64,000 bases of DNA from Pseudocoprococcus catus (GTDB lineage: Bacteria; Bacillota; Clostridia; Lachnospirales; Lachnospiraceae). Below, in pieces: positions 1-7,977 of the stretch. Location: positions 1,633,358 to 1,697,357 of the forward strand of contig NZ_LR698973.1 in the NCBI RefSeq assembly GCF_902381825.1. Reading direction: 5' to 3'. The notes under the pieces were generated by a model that was given only the letters and a program-made list of their open reading frames with translations, was not told where the DNA came from and did no database searches. Position numbers and translations under genes: made by a program. The first letter of the stretch is position 1; each line of letters starts with the position of its first letter.

Positions 1-807
1 GTAGAAGATTACAATCCATCTTATTCAGGAGAAGTTAAAATACCTGTTGATGGTCAGAAAAAAGCGACGGCTTTGAGCATTAAAAAGGTGATTGCGCGAC
101 GAGCAGCAATGGAGATTGGAAAAAATTCATTTATCAATTTTGGTGTAGGTGTGCCGCAGTTGATTGCAGATGTACTGGCAGAGGAAAAACTTGCTGAGCA
201 GGTTGTTACTTCTGTAGAATCCGGTGTTATAGGCGGTGTACCTTCAGGCGGCCTGGCGATGGGGTCTGCGACTAATCCTACAGCAATCATTAAGCATCCG
301 GAAATGTTTGACCTTTATCATGGAGGCGCTCTGGCAGCAGCATTTTTGGGAGCAGCAGAAATTGATGCAAAAGGAAATGTGAATGTTACCAAGTTTAACG
401 GTAAATCAGTAGGTCCGGGTGGCTTTATCGGAATTACCCAGCCGACAAAGAAAGTTTGTTTCTGCGGCACTTTTACAGCGGGCAAATCAGATATAAAAAT
501 AGAAGATGGAAAGCTGAGAATTGTAAATGACGGAACAATCAGTAAATTCAAACCAAATGTGGAGCAAATTACATTTTCAGGAGAATATGCATTGGAGTCT
601 CAACAGGAAGTATATTTTATTACTGAAAGGGCGGTATTCAAATTAACAGAGCAAGGTGTGACGTTAATTGAAATTGCACCGGGAGTAGATTTGGAAAATG
701 ATATTTTGAGCCATATGGAATTTAAACCGCATATTGCAGAAAATCTGTGTGAAATGGATAAGCGGTTGTTTGAGGAAGCGCCAATGGGGCTGACTCTGAC
801 AGAATAA
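1..807 (+). CDS. Acyl-CoA:acetate/3-ketoacid-type CoA-transferase, 5'-truncated by the window edge
   Basis: The frame is open from base 1, so this is the C-terminal 268 residues of a longer protein; the family's fused alpha-beta form is about 520 residues. The visible part is the beta half. The motif VESGVIGGVP carries the glutamate that forms the CoA thioester intermediate in this family. The residues just before it (NFGVGVPQLIADVL) match the usual entry to the beta fold. The family moves CoA between an acyl-CoA and acetate or another short acid. The acyl-CoA dehydrogenase that follows suggests a role in short-chain acyl-CoA fermentation. The TTG at 73 is an internal codon, not the start. 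The exact substrate (propionate, butyrate or acetoacetate) cannot be read from this part. Confidence 0.88.
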   Translation, partial: VEDYNPSYSGEVKIPVDGQKKATALSIKKVIARRAAMEIGKNSFINFGVGVPQLIADVLAEEKLAEQVVTSVESGVIGGVPSGGLAMGSATNPTAIIKHPEMFDLYHGGALAAAFLGAAEIDAKGNVNVTKFNGKSVGPGGFIGITQPTKKVCFCGTFTAGKSDIKIEDGKLRIVNDGTISKFKPNVEQITFSGEYALESQQEVYFITERAVFKLTEQGVTLIEIAPGVDLENDILSHMEFKPHIAENLCEMDKRLFEEAPMGLTLTE

Positions 808-832
808 TATATAGCCTTCCTTTTTATTTTTA

Positions 833-879
833 GAGGGCTTCCTGTATTTACCTACCCATAATTTAATTCGGAAGCCCTC
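833..879 (+). other. Long-loop stem between CoA-transferase and acyl-CoA dehydrogenase
   Basis: GAGGGCTTCC at 833-842 is the exact reverse complement of GGAAGCCCTC at 870-879, separated by 27 bases. There is no T run after the right arm. It could be a processing or stability element between the two genes, or a weak terminator. Confidence 0.45.
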
Positions 880-945
880 ATATAAAATGATTACATTGTA
901 AATGGATAATAAATACATATAAATTTTTTAACAGGAGGTAGTAAA

Positions 946-2091
946 ATGGCATTTATTTTAACTGAAGAGCAGCAGATGATGGTTGACCTTGCAAGAGATT
1001 TTGCAAGAAAAGAAATTGCACCTGTTTCTGAAAAGATGGACAGAGAGGCAAAATTTATTCCGGGGCTTATCGAGCAGATGGCAGAATTAGGCTTTATGGG
1101 AATTAATGTTCCGGAAGAATACGGCGGTGCCGGTCTGGATGAAGTAACAAAAGCTTTGGTTATTGAAGAATTTGCGAAGGTGGATGCCAGTGTTGCAGAA
1201 ATGCTGTCTGTTCATACATTGTCCAGTGATATCATATTAAGAAACGGAACAGAAGAACAGAAAAAGAAATATTTGGCAAAAGCATGCCAGGGATGCGTAG
1301 GCGCATTTGCATTGACAGAACCAAATGCCGGTTCAGATGCAGCAGCTGCGAAAACAAAAGCCATTGCAGATGGTGACGATTATGTTATCAATGGTTCAAA
1401 ATGTTTTATCAGCAATATGGGACCGGATGAAGGTGATTACGTTATCCTGATTGCATTGACAGAACCGGAAAAGAAAACAAAAGGTATGTCAGCGATTATT
1501 GTGGATAGAGATACACCTGGATTTACTGTACCAAAGGCAGAAGATAAAATGGGATTACGTGCAGCGCCTGTATCTGAACTTGTTTTTACAGACTGCCGTG
1601 TGCCAAAAACACAGCTTTTAGGACAGGAAGGAAAAGGTTTTGCTATTGCAATGGCGGGACTTGACGGCGGTCGTATCGGTATGGCAGCTCAGGCAGTTGG
1701 TGTTGCAGAAGGTGCACTTGACGCAGCAGTTGATTATTCAACACAACGTATACAGTTTGGTAAACCTATTAATGCGAACCAGGGTATTCAGTGGTATCTG
1801 GCTGATATGGCAACTCAGACAGAGGCAGCAAAGGCTCTGACATTAAATGCAGCAGCATTACGTCAGGCAGGCAAATCCGTGAATAAAGAAGCGGCAATGG
1901 CAAAATATTTTGCATCTGAAAATGCAGTGAAAGTTGCTTATCAGTCCTTACAGATTCATGGCGGCTATGGCTATATGAAAGATTATGCAATTGAGCGTAT
2001 GTATCGTGATGCCAGAATTATTCCATTATATGAAGGCACTTCTGAAATTCAGAAAGTAGTTATTTCAAGAGCTGTTATTACAGGTAAATAA
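946..2091 (+). CDS. bcd: Acyl-CoA dehydrogenase, short-chain (butyryl-CoA dehydrogenase-like), copy 1
   Basis: This is a 381-residue flavoprotein of the normal family length. It has an N-terminal helical domain, a beta domain with the FAD/substrate motif FALTEPNAGSD (about residue 125), and a C-terminal helical domain. Near the C-terminus, LYEGTSEIQ holds the glutamate that acts as catalytic base in short-chain acyl-CoA dehydrogenases. The start has a strong site AGGAGG 8 bases upstream. The reaction is FAD-dependent oxidoreduction between an acyl-CoA and its 2-enoyl-CoA, usually with EtfAB as partner. No etf genes are adjacent. A paralogue of equal length lies at 44902-46047. Confidence 0.9.
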   Translation: MAFILTEEQQMMVDLARDFARKEIAPVSEKMDREAKFIPGLIEQMAELGFMGINVPEEYGGAGLDEVTKALVIEEFAKVDASVAEMLSVHTLSSDIILRNGTEEQKKKYLAKACQGCVGAFALTEPNAGSDAAAAKTKAIADGDDYVINGSKCFISNMGPDEGDYVILIALTEPEKKTKGMSAIIVDRDTPGFTVPKAEDKMGLRAAPVSELVFTDCRVPKTQLLGQEGKGFAIAMAGLDGGRIGMAAQAVGVAEGALDAAVDYSTQRIQFGKPINANQGIQWYLADMATQTEAAKALTLNAAALRQAGKSVNKEAAMAKYFASENAVKVAYQSLQIHGGYGYMKDYAIERMYRDARIIPLYEGTSEIQKVVISRAVITGK

Positions 2092-2107
2092 AAAGTTAAT
2101 GTTGTTG

Positions 2108-2128
2108 GGGGATGCTTTTGGCATCCCC
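2108..2128 (+). terminator. Hairpin after acyl-CoA dehydrogenase copy 1
   Basis: GGGGATGC and GCATCCCC form an 8-bp GC-rich stem with a 5-base loop, 16 bases after the stop codon. The T tract after it is weak. Confidence 0.6.
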
Positions 2129-2280
2129 TGATTTGTTGAAGTAAAAATATGAGAACAATAGAAAAAATATAAAAACAACTTTATATATAGTAAGGCAACT
2201 ATACAAATAATATATTCTACACATTGAAAATAATAAATTTAATAAATAATCGAAATAATTAAAAAAATTGAAAAGGGGTG

Positions 2281-2309
2281 TTGACAGATGCTGGAAGAGG
2301 TGATATCAT
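2281..2309 (+). promoter_or_regulatory. Sigma-A-like promoter in the 2.1-2.7 kb gap
   Basis: TTGACA at 2281-2286 and TATCAT at 2304-2309 are 17 bases apart. A short dyad TGACAG/CTGTCA spans the -10 region. No gene follows before the second promoter at 2394, so it would feed the candidate small RNA below. Confidence 0.45.
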
Positions 2310-2393
2310 AATCAAGCTGTCAGCGAGAACAACGCGAAACAGCACAGATTCCATCGGATCAGAAAGAAATTTGAAAATAAATGAAAAAAGTTG

Positions 2394-2422
2394 TTGACAA
2401 ACTTCTTTCGGTTTGATAGAAT
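2394..2422 (+). promoter_or_regulatory. Sigma-A promoter of a candidate small RNA
   Basis: TTGACA (2394-2399) and TAGAAT (2417-2422) have the ideal 17-base spacing. The predicted start is near 2429. No open reading frame with a ribosome binding site follows. Confidence 0.65.
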
Positions 2423-2428
2423 AGACAA

Positions 2429-2528
2429 GCTGCTTCAAACGAGCAGTAACGGATGACCATAAATAGATATAAAGAATAAATGAAAAAATCCTAATAAGCA
2501 TAAGATGTGTTGCTTATTAGGATTTTTT
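2429..2528 (+). ncRNA. Candidate small RNA of about 100 nt
   Basis: The region lies between a good sigma-A promoter and an intrinsic terminator, with no coding frame. The 5' end can form a hairpin CTGCT/AGCAG (2430-2434 with 2442-2446). A middle A-rich single-stranded stretch follows, and then the terminator stem. This layout is typical of independent bacterial small RNAs. I do not recognise a known family, and nothing shows that it is expressed. Confidence 0.45.
2483..2528 (+). terminator. Strong intrinsic terminator
   Basis: AAAAAATCCTAATAAGCA (2483-2500) pairs with TGCTTATTAGGATTTTTT (2511-2528) around a 10-base loop. The stem is 18 bp and the right arm supplies the T run. It could also end transcription from the opposite strand. 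Confidence 0.85.
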
Positions 2529-2569
2529 GTTTGCTCTTGGAAATTTCAAAATTCATGTCTTGAAATAAT

Positions 2570-2592
2570 AAAAGGACCCTATCGGTCCTTTT
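2570..2592 (-). terminator. Intrinsic terminator, probably for the minus-strand yitT-type gene
   Basis: AAAAGGACC and GGTCCTTTT form a 9-bp stem around a 5-base loop. It lies about 120 bases downstream of the end of the gene at 2711-3571 on the minus strand and can work in both directions. Confidence 0.7.
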
Positions 2593-2710
2593 ATTTGTTT
2601 GCATTTCCTGTTTTTAAATGCACATTAACTTTTAGATATGAATAACATACCCATACAGGCATTTTACTTCCAAAAACGTCAATGCTAAGATAAACAGGAA
2701 GGACGATGTA

Positions 2711-3571
2711 CTAGTCGATTGGCCGCTGATAGAAATGGCCTTCCAGTTCATTGGTGGGCATACTGTTAATAAATGCCTGCGGATCTGCCTCGCGAACCGC
2801 TCGGATGACTGAATTATTCTCATCGCGGGATACAACAGAGTAGACAATCTTACGCTCGCTGTGCTCATGGGCACCTTCACAGTCGATGATAGTGGCACCA
2901 TGAACAGTGGTATCATAGATCAGCTGCGAGATGGCTTCTGCTTTGTTCGTAACAATAAAAAGAGTCTGTTTCTGATATTGTTTGTAAAGCACATGCAGTA
3001 CCTGTGTGGATGTATACTGGAAAATCATAGAATAAAGGGCTTTATCCCATCCGAAAAGTAACCCGGCGATAGCGAGGATCACCACGTTGAAGCCGAGAAT
3101 GATATTCCAGGAATCAATGCCCTTTCTGCGGGACAGGAAGATGGAGATAAAATCCGTTCCGCCGCTGGTGGCATCACATTTCAGACAGAGGCTGATGGCA
3201 AAACCATTGATCAGACCACCGAAAATACTGATTAACAGGATATCGGAGGTGATGGTGTAGGATGGCAGACAATCTGTCAGAAAACCTGTCAGGAAAATGA
3301 CGAGACAGGAATAAAGCGTGAATTTTTTGCCGATGAAACGAAAACCGATATAAACGGGAATGGCGTTTAATAAAACATTGACTGCCGTATACGGTATTGT
3401 TATATGAAGATATCGGTCAAAAATGCTCTGGATTAGCAGCGTCAGGCCGTTTGCACCGCCGGGAAACAGTCCGCCGGTGCGGACAAATGTCCGGATATTG
3501 ACGGCTATAATGCAGGATGCGATACAGCATATGATAATTCGTTTGACCTCTTTGGAAACATTCTTTCCCAT
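2711..3571 (-). CDS. YitT family membrane protein (DUF161 plus DUF2179)
   Basis: The protein is 286 residues from the ATG at 3571, which has GGGAGG 7 bases upstream. An upstream in-frame ATG at 3655 lacks a ribosome binding site and would overlap the divergent promoter. About five to six hydrophobic segments fill the first 190 residues, including the family-typical GGLFPGGANGLTLL near residue 37. The C-terminal 90 residues form a soluble DUF2179-like domain. These proteins sit in the cytoplasmic membrane and their transport role is not established. It is a single gene transcribed away from the gene at 3713. Confidence 0.85.
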   Translation of the reverse strand: MGKNVSKEVKRIIICCIASCIIAVNIRTFVRTGGLFPGGANGLTLLIQSIFDRYLHITIPYTAVNVLLNAIPVYIGFRFIGKKFTLYSCLVIFLTGFLTDCLPSYTITSDILLISIFGGLINGFAISLCLKCDATSGGTDFISIFLSRRKGIDSWNIILGFNVVILAIAGLLFGWDKALYSMIFQYTSTQVLHVLYKQYQKQTLFIVTNKAEAISQLIYDTTVHGATIIDCEGAHEHSERKIVYSVVSRDENNSVIRAVREADPQAFINSMPTNELEGHFYQRPID

Positions 3572-3648
3572 GTAGGTGCCTCCCTCAAATCTTTTTATGC
3601 CCTTAGTATAGACGCAAGCTGTGAGATAGTCAATACAGGAAAGAAAAG

Positions 3649-3678
3649 TTGACATTCTTCACGGTTATTATGTATAAT
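3649..3678 (+). promoter_or_regulatory. Sigma-A promoter for the 3.7-7 kb genes
   Basis: TTGACA (3649-3654) and a perfect TATAAT (3673-3678) are 18 bases apart. The -10 box covers the ATG at 3677, which rules that ATG out as the start of the next gene. Confidence 0.8.
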
Positions 3679-3712
3679 GGGGCAGAGTGAGCAGAAGATG
3701 GGAGGAAATAAT

Positions 3713-4711
3713 GTGAAATGGCAGGATGTTGTAATTAAGAAAGTTTTTTTCTGTATGTTTGATACGACTTTAGAGGTTGTTCCTTATTCAGGTTATGTAC
3801 CCGGTGATGAGGATGAAATGTACAGATATCTCTGCCAGATGGTTGCAAAATATTATTATCATGAGACATCCAGAAAAGGTTTTATTCATGAAGAATCGGA
3901 ACTTCAGCAGATTTTGCCGGAGAATGGTGATCAGTTTGAGGCCTTTGTGAATTGTATCTGCGATGAGATTCAGGATTTGATGCATGCGAACCCGGAGATC
4001 CAGACAGGGGCAGGTATGTTTGCATGGGTGACGCTGGAAGATCAGGATTATATTACATTTTTCAAGAGTAATTATCAATCCAGATTTTTTGTGTCACAGG
4101 ATGAGAACAGTACAGTGCACTGGACGCTGAATCATATGATCTTGCCGGGACCGTCTCCGAAAGTGAATGAATATTTCTATCTGAATTTGAATGATAATCA
4201 GGCGCAGGTATCTGATTTTGAGTGCTATATTGACGGATTGAAGCAGAACTATCTGGCGGATCAGGTATTGAAACTGGATTTTAAACCTTCTGAGGCAGTA
4301 ACGGTGAAGGCGATTGATGATTCTGTTGTGGAAACCATCAAGCACTGTTATGAAGAACAGGCGCCGCAGAAGATTATGGAATATAAGACGATTGTGGCTG
4401 ATCAGGTTAAAGAGAAGGGGCAGATCATTGTACCGGAACTTGAGGAGGCTGTTTTCAAGGATAATGAGCAGGCGGCGGTTCTTTATCAGGAAGTGGCTGA
4501 ACAGCAGCAAATTCCGAAGATACCGGTTTACGTCAGCAAGAAAACAGAGCGTAAACTTGGCAAGAAGCAGAAACTGGTAACAGACAGCGGTATTGAGCTT
4601 CTGGTGCCTTTGGAATTGCTGAAGGATGAGAGTATATTGGAGTATCATCAGAATGATGACGGGAAGATGTCCATTTTGATAAAAGAAATCGGATTCATCG
4701 AGAACAAATAG
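3713..4711 (+). CDS. Nucleoid-associated protein, 37-kDa (NdpA/NA37)-like
   Basis: The start is GTG at 3713 with GGGAGG 7 bases upstream; the product is 332 residues. It is a soluble, acidic protein without signal peptide or membrane segment. The central region, with LPGPSPKVNEYFYLN and a following stretch rich in aromatic residues, resembles the NA37 family of nucleoid-associated proteins. The C-terminal part ends in a beta-rich segment (SILIKEIGFIE). The E. coli family member YejK binds nucleoid DNA. The match is from memory of the family shape, so the function is provisional. It is followed 16 bases later by queH, probably in one transcript. Confidence 0.6.
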   Translation: MKWQDVVIKKVFFCMFDTTLEVVPYSGYVPGDEDEMYRYLCQMVAKYYYHETSRKGFIHEESELQQILPENGDQFEAFVNCICDEIQDLMHANPEIQTGAGMFAWVTLEDQDYITFFKSNYQSRFFVSQDENSTVHWTLNHMILPGPSPKVNEYFYLNLNDNQAQVSDFECYIDGLKQNYLADQVLKLDFKPSEAVTVKAIDDSVVETIKHCYEEQAPQKIMEYKTIVADQVKEKGQIIVPELEEAVFKDNEQAAVLYQEVAEQQQIPKIPVYVSKKTERKLGKKQKLVTDSGIELLVPLELLKDESILEYHQNDDGKMSILIKEIGFIENK

Positions 4712-4727
4712 GACCAGGAGGCAGGAA

Positions 4728-5375
4728 ATGAGACTATTATTGCATATTTGCTGTGCACCCTGTTCGGTGATGTGCATCGAGACGCTGAGAGCGGAGGGCA
4801 TCGAGCCTACGGGCTTCTGGTACAATCCGAACATTCATCCGGTGACAGAATACAAAGCCAGAAAGAATACATTGACGAAGTATGCCGCGGATATTCATTT
4901 GCGTCTGATCGTCAAGAATGAGTATGGGCTGCGCAATTTTATCGATCACGTGTATCCGCATTATGAAAGCCGCTGCGGTTATTGCTATTTGTGCCGTTTG
5001 GAAGAAACAGCCCGCTTTGCGGCGGAAAACGGCTATGACAGCTTTTCAACAACGCTGCTCATCAGTCCCTATCAGAATCATGAATTGATTATTAAGACAG
5101 CACAGGCAATGGCAAAAAAATATCATGTAACATTTTTGTACAGAGACTTTCGTCCGTACTTTAAGGAAGGACAGGAAAAAGCCAGAGCCATGGGGCTGTA
5201 TATGCAGAAATACTGCGGCTGTGTGTTCAGTGAGGAGGATCGCTTCCTGGACAGGAAAAAGGGACTGGTGACCATCCAGAAATACAACAACAGAAAAGTG
5301 GAAGACGCCGGACATAAAACCGGAGGCGGAAAAGACACCGGAGATCAAGACAGCAGGAAAGAGAAGTCGTTGTAG
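4728..5375 (+). CDS. queH: Epoxyqueuosine reductase QueH
   Basis: The protein is 215 residues with the QueH signature. LLHICCAPCS at residues 4-13 supplies the first cysteine pair, and CGYCYLC near residue 86 and a later CGC (YCGCVFSEEDR) supply the others that hold an iron-sulfur cluster and iron. The family reduces epoxyqueuosine to queuosine in tRNA wobble position 34 and is non-homologous to the cobalamin-dependent QueG. The last 30 residues are a lysine-rich extension with no known role. The ribosome binding site is AGGAGG, 7 bases before ATG. Confidence 0.92.
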   Translation: MRLLLHICCAPCSVMCIETLRAEGIEPTGFWYNPNIHPVTEYKARKNTLTKYAADIHLRLIVKNEYGLRNFIDHVYPHYESRCGYCYLCRLEETARFAAENGYDSFSTTLLISPYQNHELIIKTAQAMAKKYHVTFLYRDFRPYFKEGQEKARAMGLYMQKYCGCVFSEEDRFLDRKKGLVTIQKYNNRKVEDAGHKTGGGKDTGDQDSRKEKSL

Positions 5376-5391
5376 GAATGGAGGCCTGAGT

Positions 5392-6990
5392 ATGCAAATA
5401 AAAATAAACGGTCAAACCATTTCACTGGCAGCTCCGGAACCTTTTCTTTCTATATTAAGAAGAGAGAAGATTTATTTTCCGTTATATTGCGGCGGAAGGG
5501 GCACCTGCGGAAAATGCAGAATCCGGATAACAGAGGGACAATTACCCATAACGACGGAAGACAGGCAGTTTTTCAGCGAGGGTGAACTGCAGGCAGGGTA
5601 CCGTCTGGGATGTCAGGCATTCATTGAGGCACCTTGTTCGATTACCTTTGAAGAAATACAGCGGGAAGACGCCTTTTATGTGCCGCCGGTTCAGCATGCC
5701 GAGTCGTCAGTGAGGGAACCAATTCAGCGGCAGAATACAGCGGAGGCGTATGGTGTAAAGTCGGATAAGGACAGCCGGATGCCTGATAAAGTGTCTTTGA
5801 GCATTGCTGTGGATATCGGTTCCACAACCCTAGTGATGGCGCTGGTGCATACTGACAGCGGAAAGATTGTCACAGAATACCGGGGACTGAACCATCAGAG
5901 AAGTTATGGTACAGATGTGATGGCAAGAATCAAAGCGGCCGTGGAGGATGGACAGGAGCAGGCGATGCAGGCATTGATCCGGCAGGATCTGGCGGAAGGT
6001 ATTGTCAGCCTTTTGAAGTCGGCGGATGCACCGATTGAACAGATTGTGATCGCAGGCAACACAACGATGCTGCATTTATTAAGAGGCTATGACTGCAGAG
6101 GGCTTTCGGCTTGGCCTTTTCAACCAGTTAGCCTGGATTTTGAAGAGTTATCCACAGCTGAGCTGCTGGGGGAATGTCCTCTGGTGGGAAACTGTCTGCT
6201 GAAAGAGACAAAGGTCACGCTGATAGCAGGTATTTCGGCCTTTGTGGGAGCAGATATCACCGCCGGTTTGTGGGGATGCGGGATGAATAGAAATGAAAAG
6301 CCGCATCTGTTTCTGGATCTTGGAACGAATGCAGAGATGGCCGTCGGCAATAAAGATGGAATGTTTGTCAGTTCTGCGGCGGCAGGACCGGCCTTTGAGG
6401 GTGGGCAGTTATCTTGTGGTACCGGCAGTATTCCGGGGGCTGTGCGGGATGTGCGGATACAGTATGGCCTGATTCGTTATGAGACCATCGGCAGAAAGCC
6501 GCCGGTGGGTATCTGCGGCAGTGGTCTTGTGTCAGCCATTTCGGAGATGAGAAAAACCCGGATGATGGATGCTACAGGAAGATTAAGTCCCCGTTATGCA
6601 TCCGGAGGATTGCAGATCATTCCCGGGAAGATTGTCATTACCCAGGCGGATATCAGAGAGTACCAGAAAGCCAGAGCGGCTATCCGCGCCGGACTTGAGA
6701 TTCTGGTTGAGAATGCCGGATACCGGATGGAAGAAATTGAAGCGCTGGAGCTGGCCGGAGGTTTTGGCAGTCAGCTGGATATTGCCAAAGCGGCCGGGGC
6801 AGGGCTCATACCGGAGGAATTGGCGGAGCGGGTGCATATTTTAGGCAATGCGGTCATTGCAGGTCTGTGCATGTATATCCAATGCCCGGATCAGGAAGGC
6901 ATTCGGCGTATGATTCAGCATACAAGGGAAATTTCTTTGGCGAAGCAACCGAAATTTGCAAAAACTTTTTTAGATTTTTCGTGTTTTTAA
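5392..6990 (+). CDS. 2Fe-2S ferredoxin/ASKHA-domain protein (DUF4445; RACE-like corrinoid activator)
   Basis: The protein is 532 residues. Residues 1-90 form a plant-type 2Fe-2S ferredoxin domain with CGGRGTCGKC and a later single cysteine (LGCQ). After a variable linker, residues from about 130 form an ASKHA ATPase fold, with phosphate-loop motifs such as AVDIGSTTLVMAL and LDLGTNAEMAVG. This architecture is that of reductive activators of corrinoid enzymes, which use ATP to reduce Co(II) corrinoid proteins in methyl transfer. No corrinoid protein or methyltransferase is adjacent, so its partner is unknown here. AGGAATGGAGG precedes the ATG. Confidence 0.85.
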   Translation: MQIKINGQTISLAAPEPFLSILRREKIYFPLYCGGRGTCGKCRIRITEGQLPITTEDRQFFSEGELQAGYRLGCQAFIEAPCSITFEEIQREDAFYVPPVQHAESSVREPIQRQNTAEAYGVKSDKDSRMPDKVSLSIAVDIGSTTLVMALVHTDSGKIVTEYRGLNHQRSYGTDVMARIKAAVEDGQEQAMQALIRQDLAEGIVSLLKSADAPIEQIVIAGNTTMLHLLRGYDCRGLSAWPFQPVSLDFEELSTAELLGECPLVGNCLLKETKVTLIAGISAFVGADITAGLWGCGMNRNEKPHLFLDLGTNAEMAVGNKDGMFVSSAAAGPAFEGGQLSCGTGSIPGAVRDVRIQYGLIRYETIGRKPPVGICGSGLVSAISEMRKTRMMDATGRLSPRYASGGLQIIPGKIVITQADIREYQKARAAIRAGLEILVENAGYRMEEIEALELAGGFGSQLDIAKAAGAGLIPEELAERVHILGNAVIAGLCMYIQCPDQEGIRRMIQHTREISLAKQPKFAKTFLDFSCF

Positions 6991-7012
6991 CAAAAATATT
7001 TAGGATATATGG

Positions 7013-7041
7013 TTGCAATTTTGTCGAAAAGTGAGTATAAT
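7013..7041 (+). promoter_or_regulatory. Sigma-A promoter for nfnAB
   Basis: TTGCAA (7013-7018) and TATAAT (7036-7041) are 17 bases apart, about 50 bases upstream of the nfnA start. Confidence 0.75.
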
Positions 7042-7089
7042 AGAGCCCATAAGTAATAGGGAGACAAATCATTTATAGGAGGATATGGA

Positions 7090-7977
7090 ATGTATCAAAT
7101 TGTAAAAGCAGAAAAACTTGCAGATAAGATTTTTCTGATGGAAATTGAAGCACCGCGTGTGGCACGCGCATGCCAGCCTGGACAGTTCCTGATTGTCAAG
7201 ATGGATGAGGTTGGCGAGAGAATCCCGTTGACCATCTGTGATTATAACAGAGAGAAAGGCACAGTCACAATTGTTTTCCAGACAGTTGGTGCATCCACGG
7301 AGAAGATGTCCTGGCTCCGCGAGGGTGATTTCTTCCAGGATGTAACAGGCCCTCTTGGCAAGGCATCCGAATGGATTGAGGACGATATTGAAGAATTGAA
7401 GCAGAAGAAGATTTTATTTGTAGCCGGTGGTGTGGGTACAGCACCTGTTTACCCTCAGGTTAAGTGGCTGCATGAGCATGGTGTGGCAGCAGATGTTATC
7501 GTTGGTGCCAAGAACAAAGACCTTCTGATCCTCGAGAAGGAAATGGAAGCTGTTGCCGGCAATTTATATGTGACAACGGATGATGGTTCTTACGGACGTC
7601 ACGGTATGGTTACAGCAGTGATCGAAGAACTGGCTGCAAATGGCACAAAGTATGATTTCTGCATTGCCATTGGCCCGATGATCATGATGAAATTCGTATG
7701 TCTGCTGACAAAGAAACTTGAGATTCCTACAATTGTCAGCATGAACCCGATCATGGTAGACGGTACCGGTATGTGCGGTGCTTGTCGTCTGATTGTGGAT
7801 GGCAAGGTGAAGTTTGCCTGTGTAGACGGACCTGAATTTGACGGCCATCTTGTAGATTTTGATCAGGCTATGCAGCGTCAGCAGAGCTATAAGACCCAGG
7901 AAGGCAGAGCAATGCTGAAACTGCAGGAAGGAAGTACACACCATGGCGGATGTGGCAATTGCGGAGGTGACAGATAA
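7090..7977 (+). CDS. nfnA: NADH-dependent ferredoxin:NADP+ oxidoreductase, small subunit NfnA-type
   Basis: The protein is 295 residues. It has an N-terminal flavin-binding barrel (RIPLTICDYN) and a nucleotide-binding domain with LFVAGGVGTAPVYPQ near residue 120. Cysteines at the C-terminus (DGTGMCGACR and a later C) hold a 2Fe-2S cluster, as in dihydroorotate dehydrogenase PyrK. With NfnB it forms the electron-bifurcating enzyme that couples NADH and reduced ferredoxin to NADP+ reduction. The gene overlaps nfnB by one base (TAATG), which suggests translational coupling. The C-terminal tail HHGGCGNCGGDR is an extra glycine/cysteine-rich piece. Confidence 0.88.
   Translation: MYQIVKAEKLADKIFLMEIEAPRVARACQPGQFLIVKMDEVGERIPLTICDYNREKGTVTIVFQTVGASTEKMSWLREGDFFQDVTGPLGKASEWIEDDIEELKQKKILFVAGGVGTAPVYPQVKWLHEHGVAADVIVGAKNKDLLILEKEMEAVAGNLYVTTDDGSYGRHGMVTAVIEELAANGTKYDFCIAIGPMIMMKFVCLLTKKLEIPTIVSMNPIMVDGTGMCGACRLIVDGKVKFACVDGPEFDGHLVDFDQAMQRQQSYKTQEGRAMLKLQEGSTHHGGCGNCGGDR

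Noticed and set aside
3677..3712. ATG start of the nucleoid-associated-type gene at 3677
   Set aside because: This ATG overlaps the -10 box of the promoter, so it cannot be in the mRNA. The GTG at 3713 has a good ribosome binding site.
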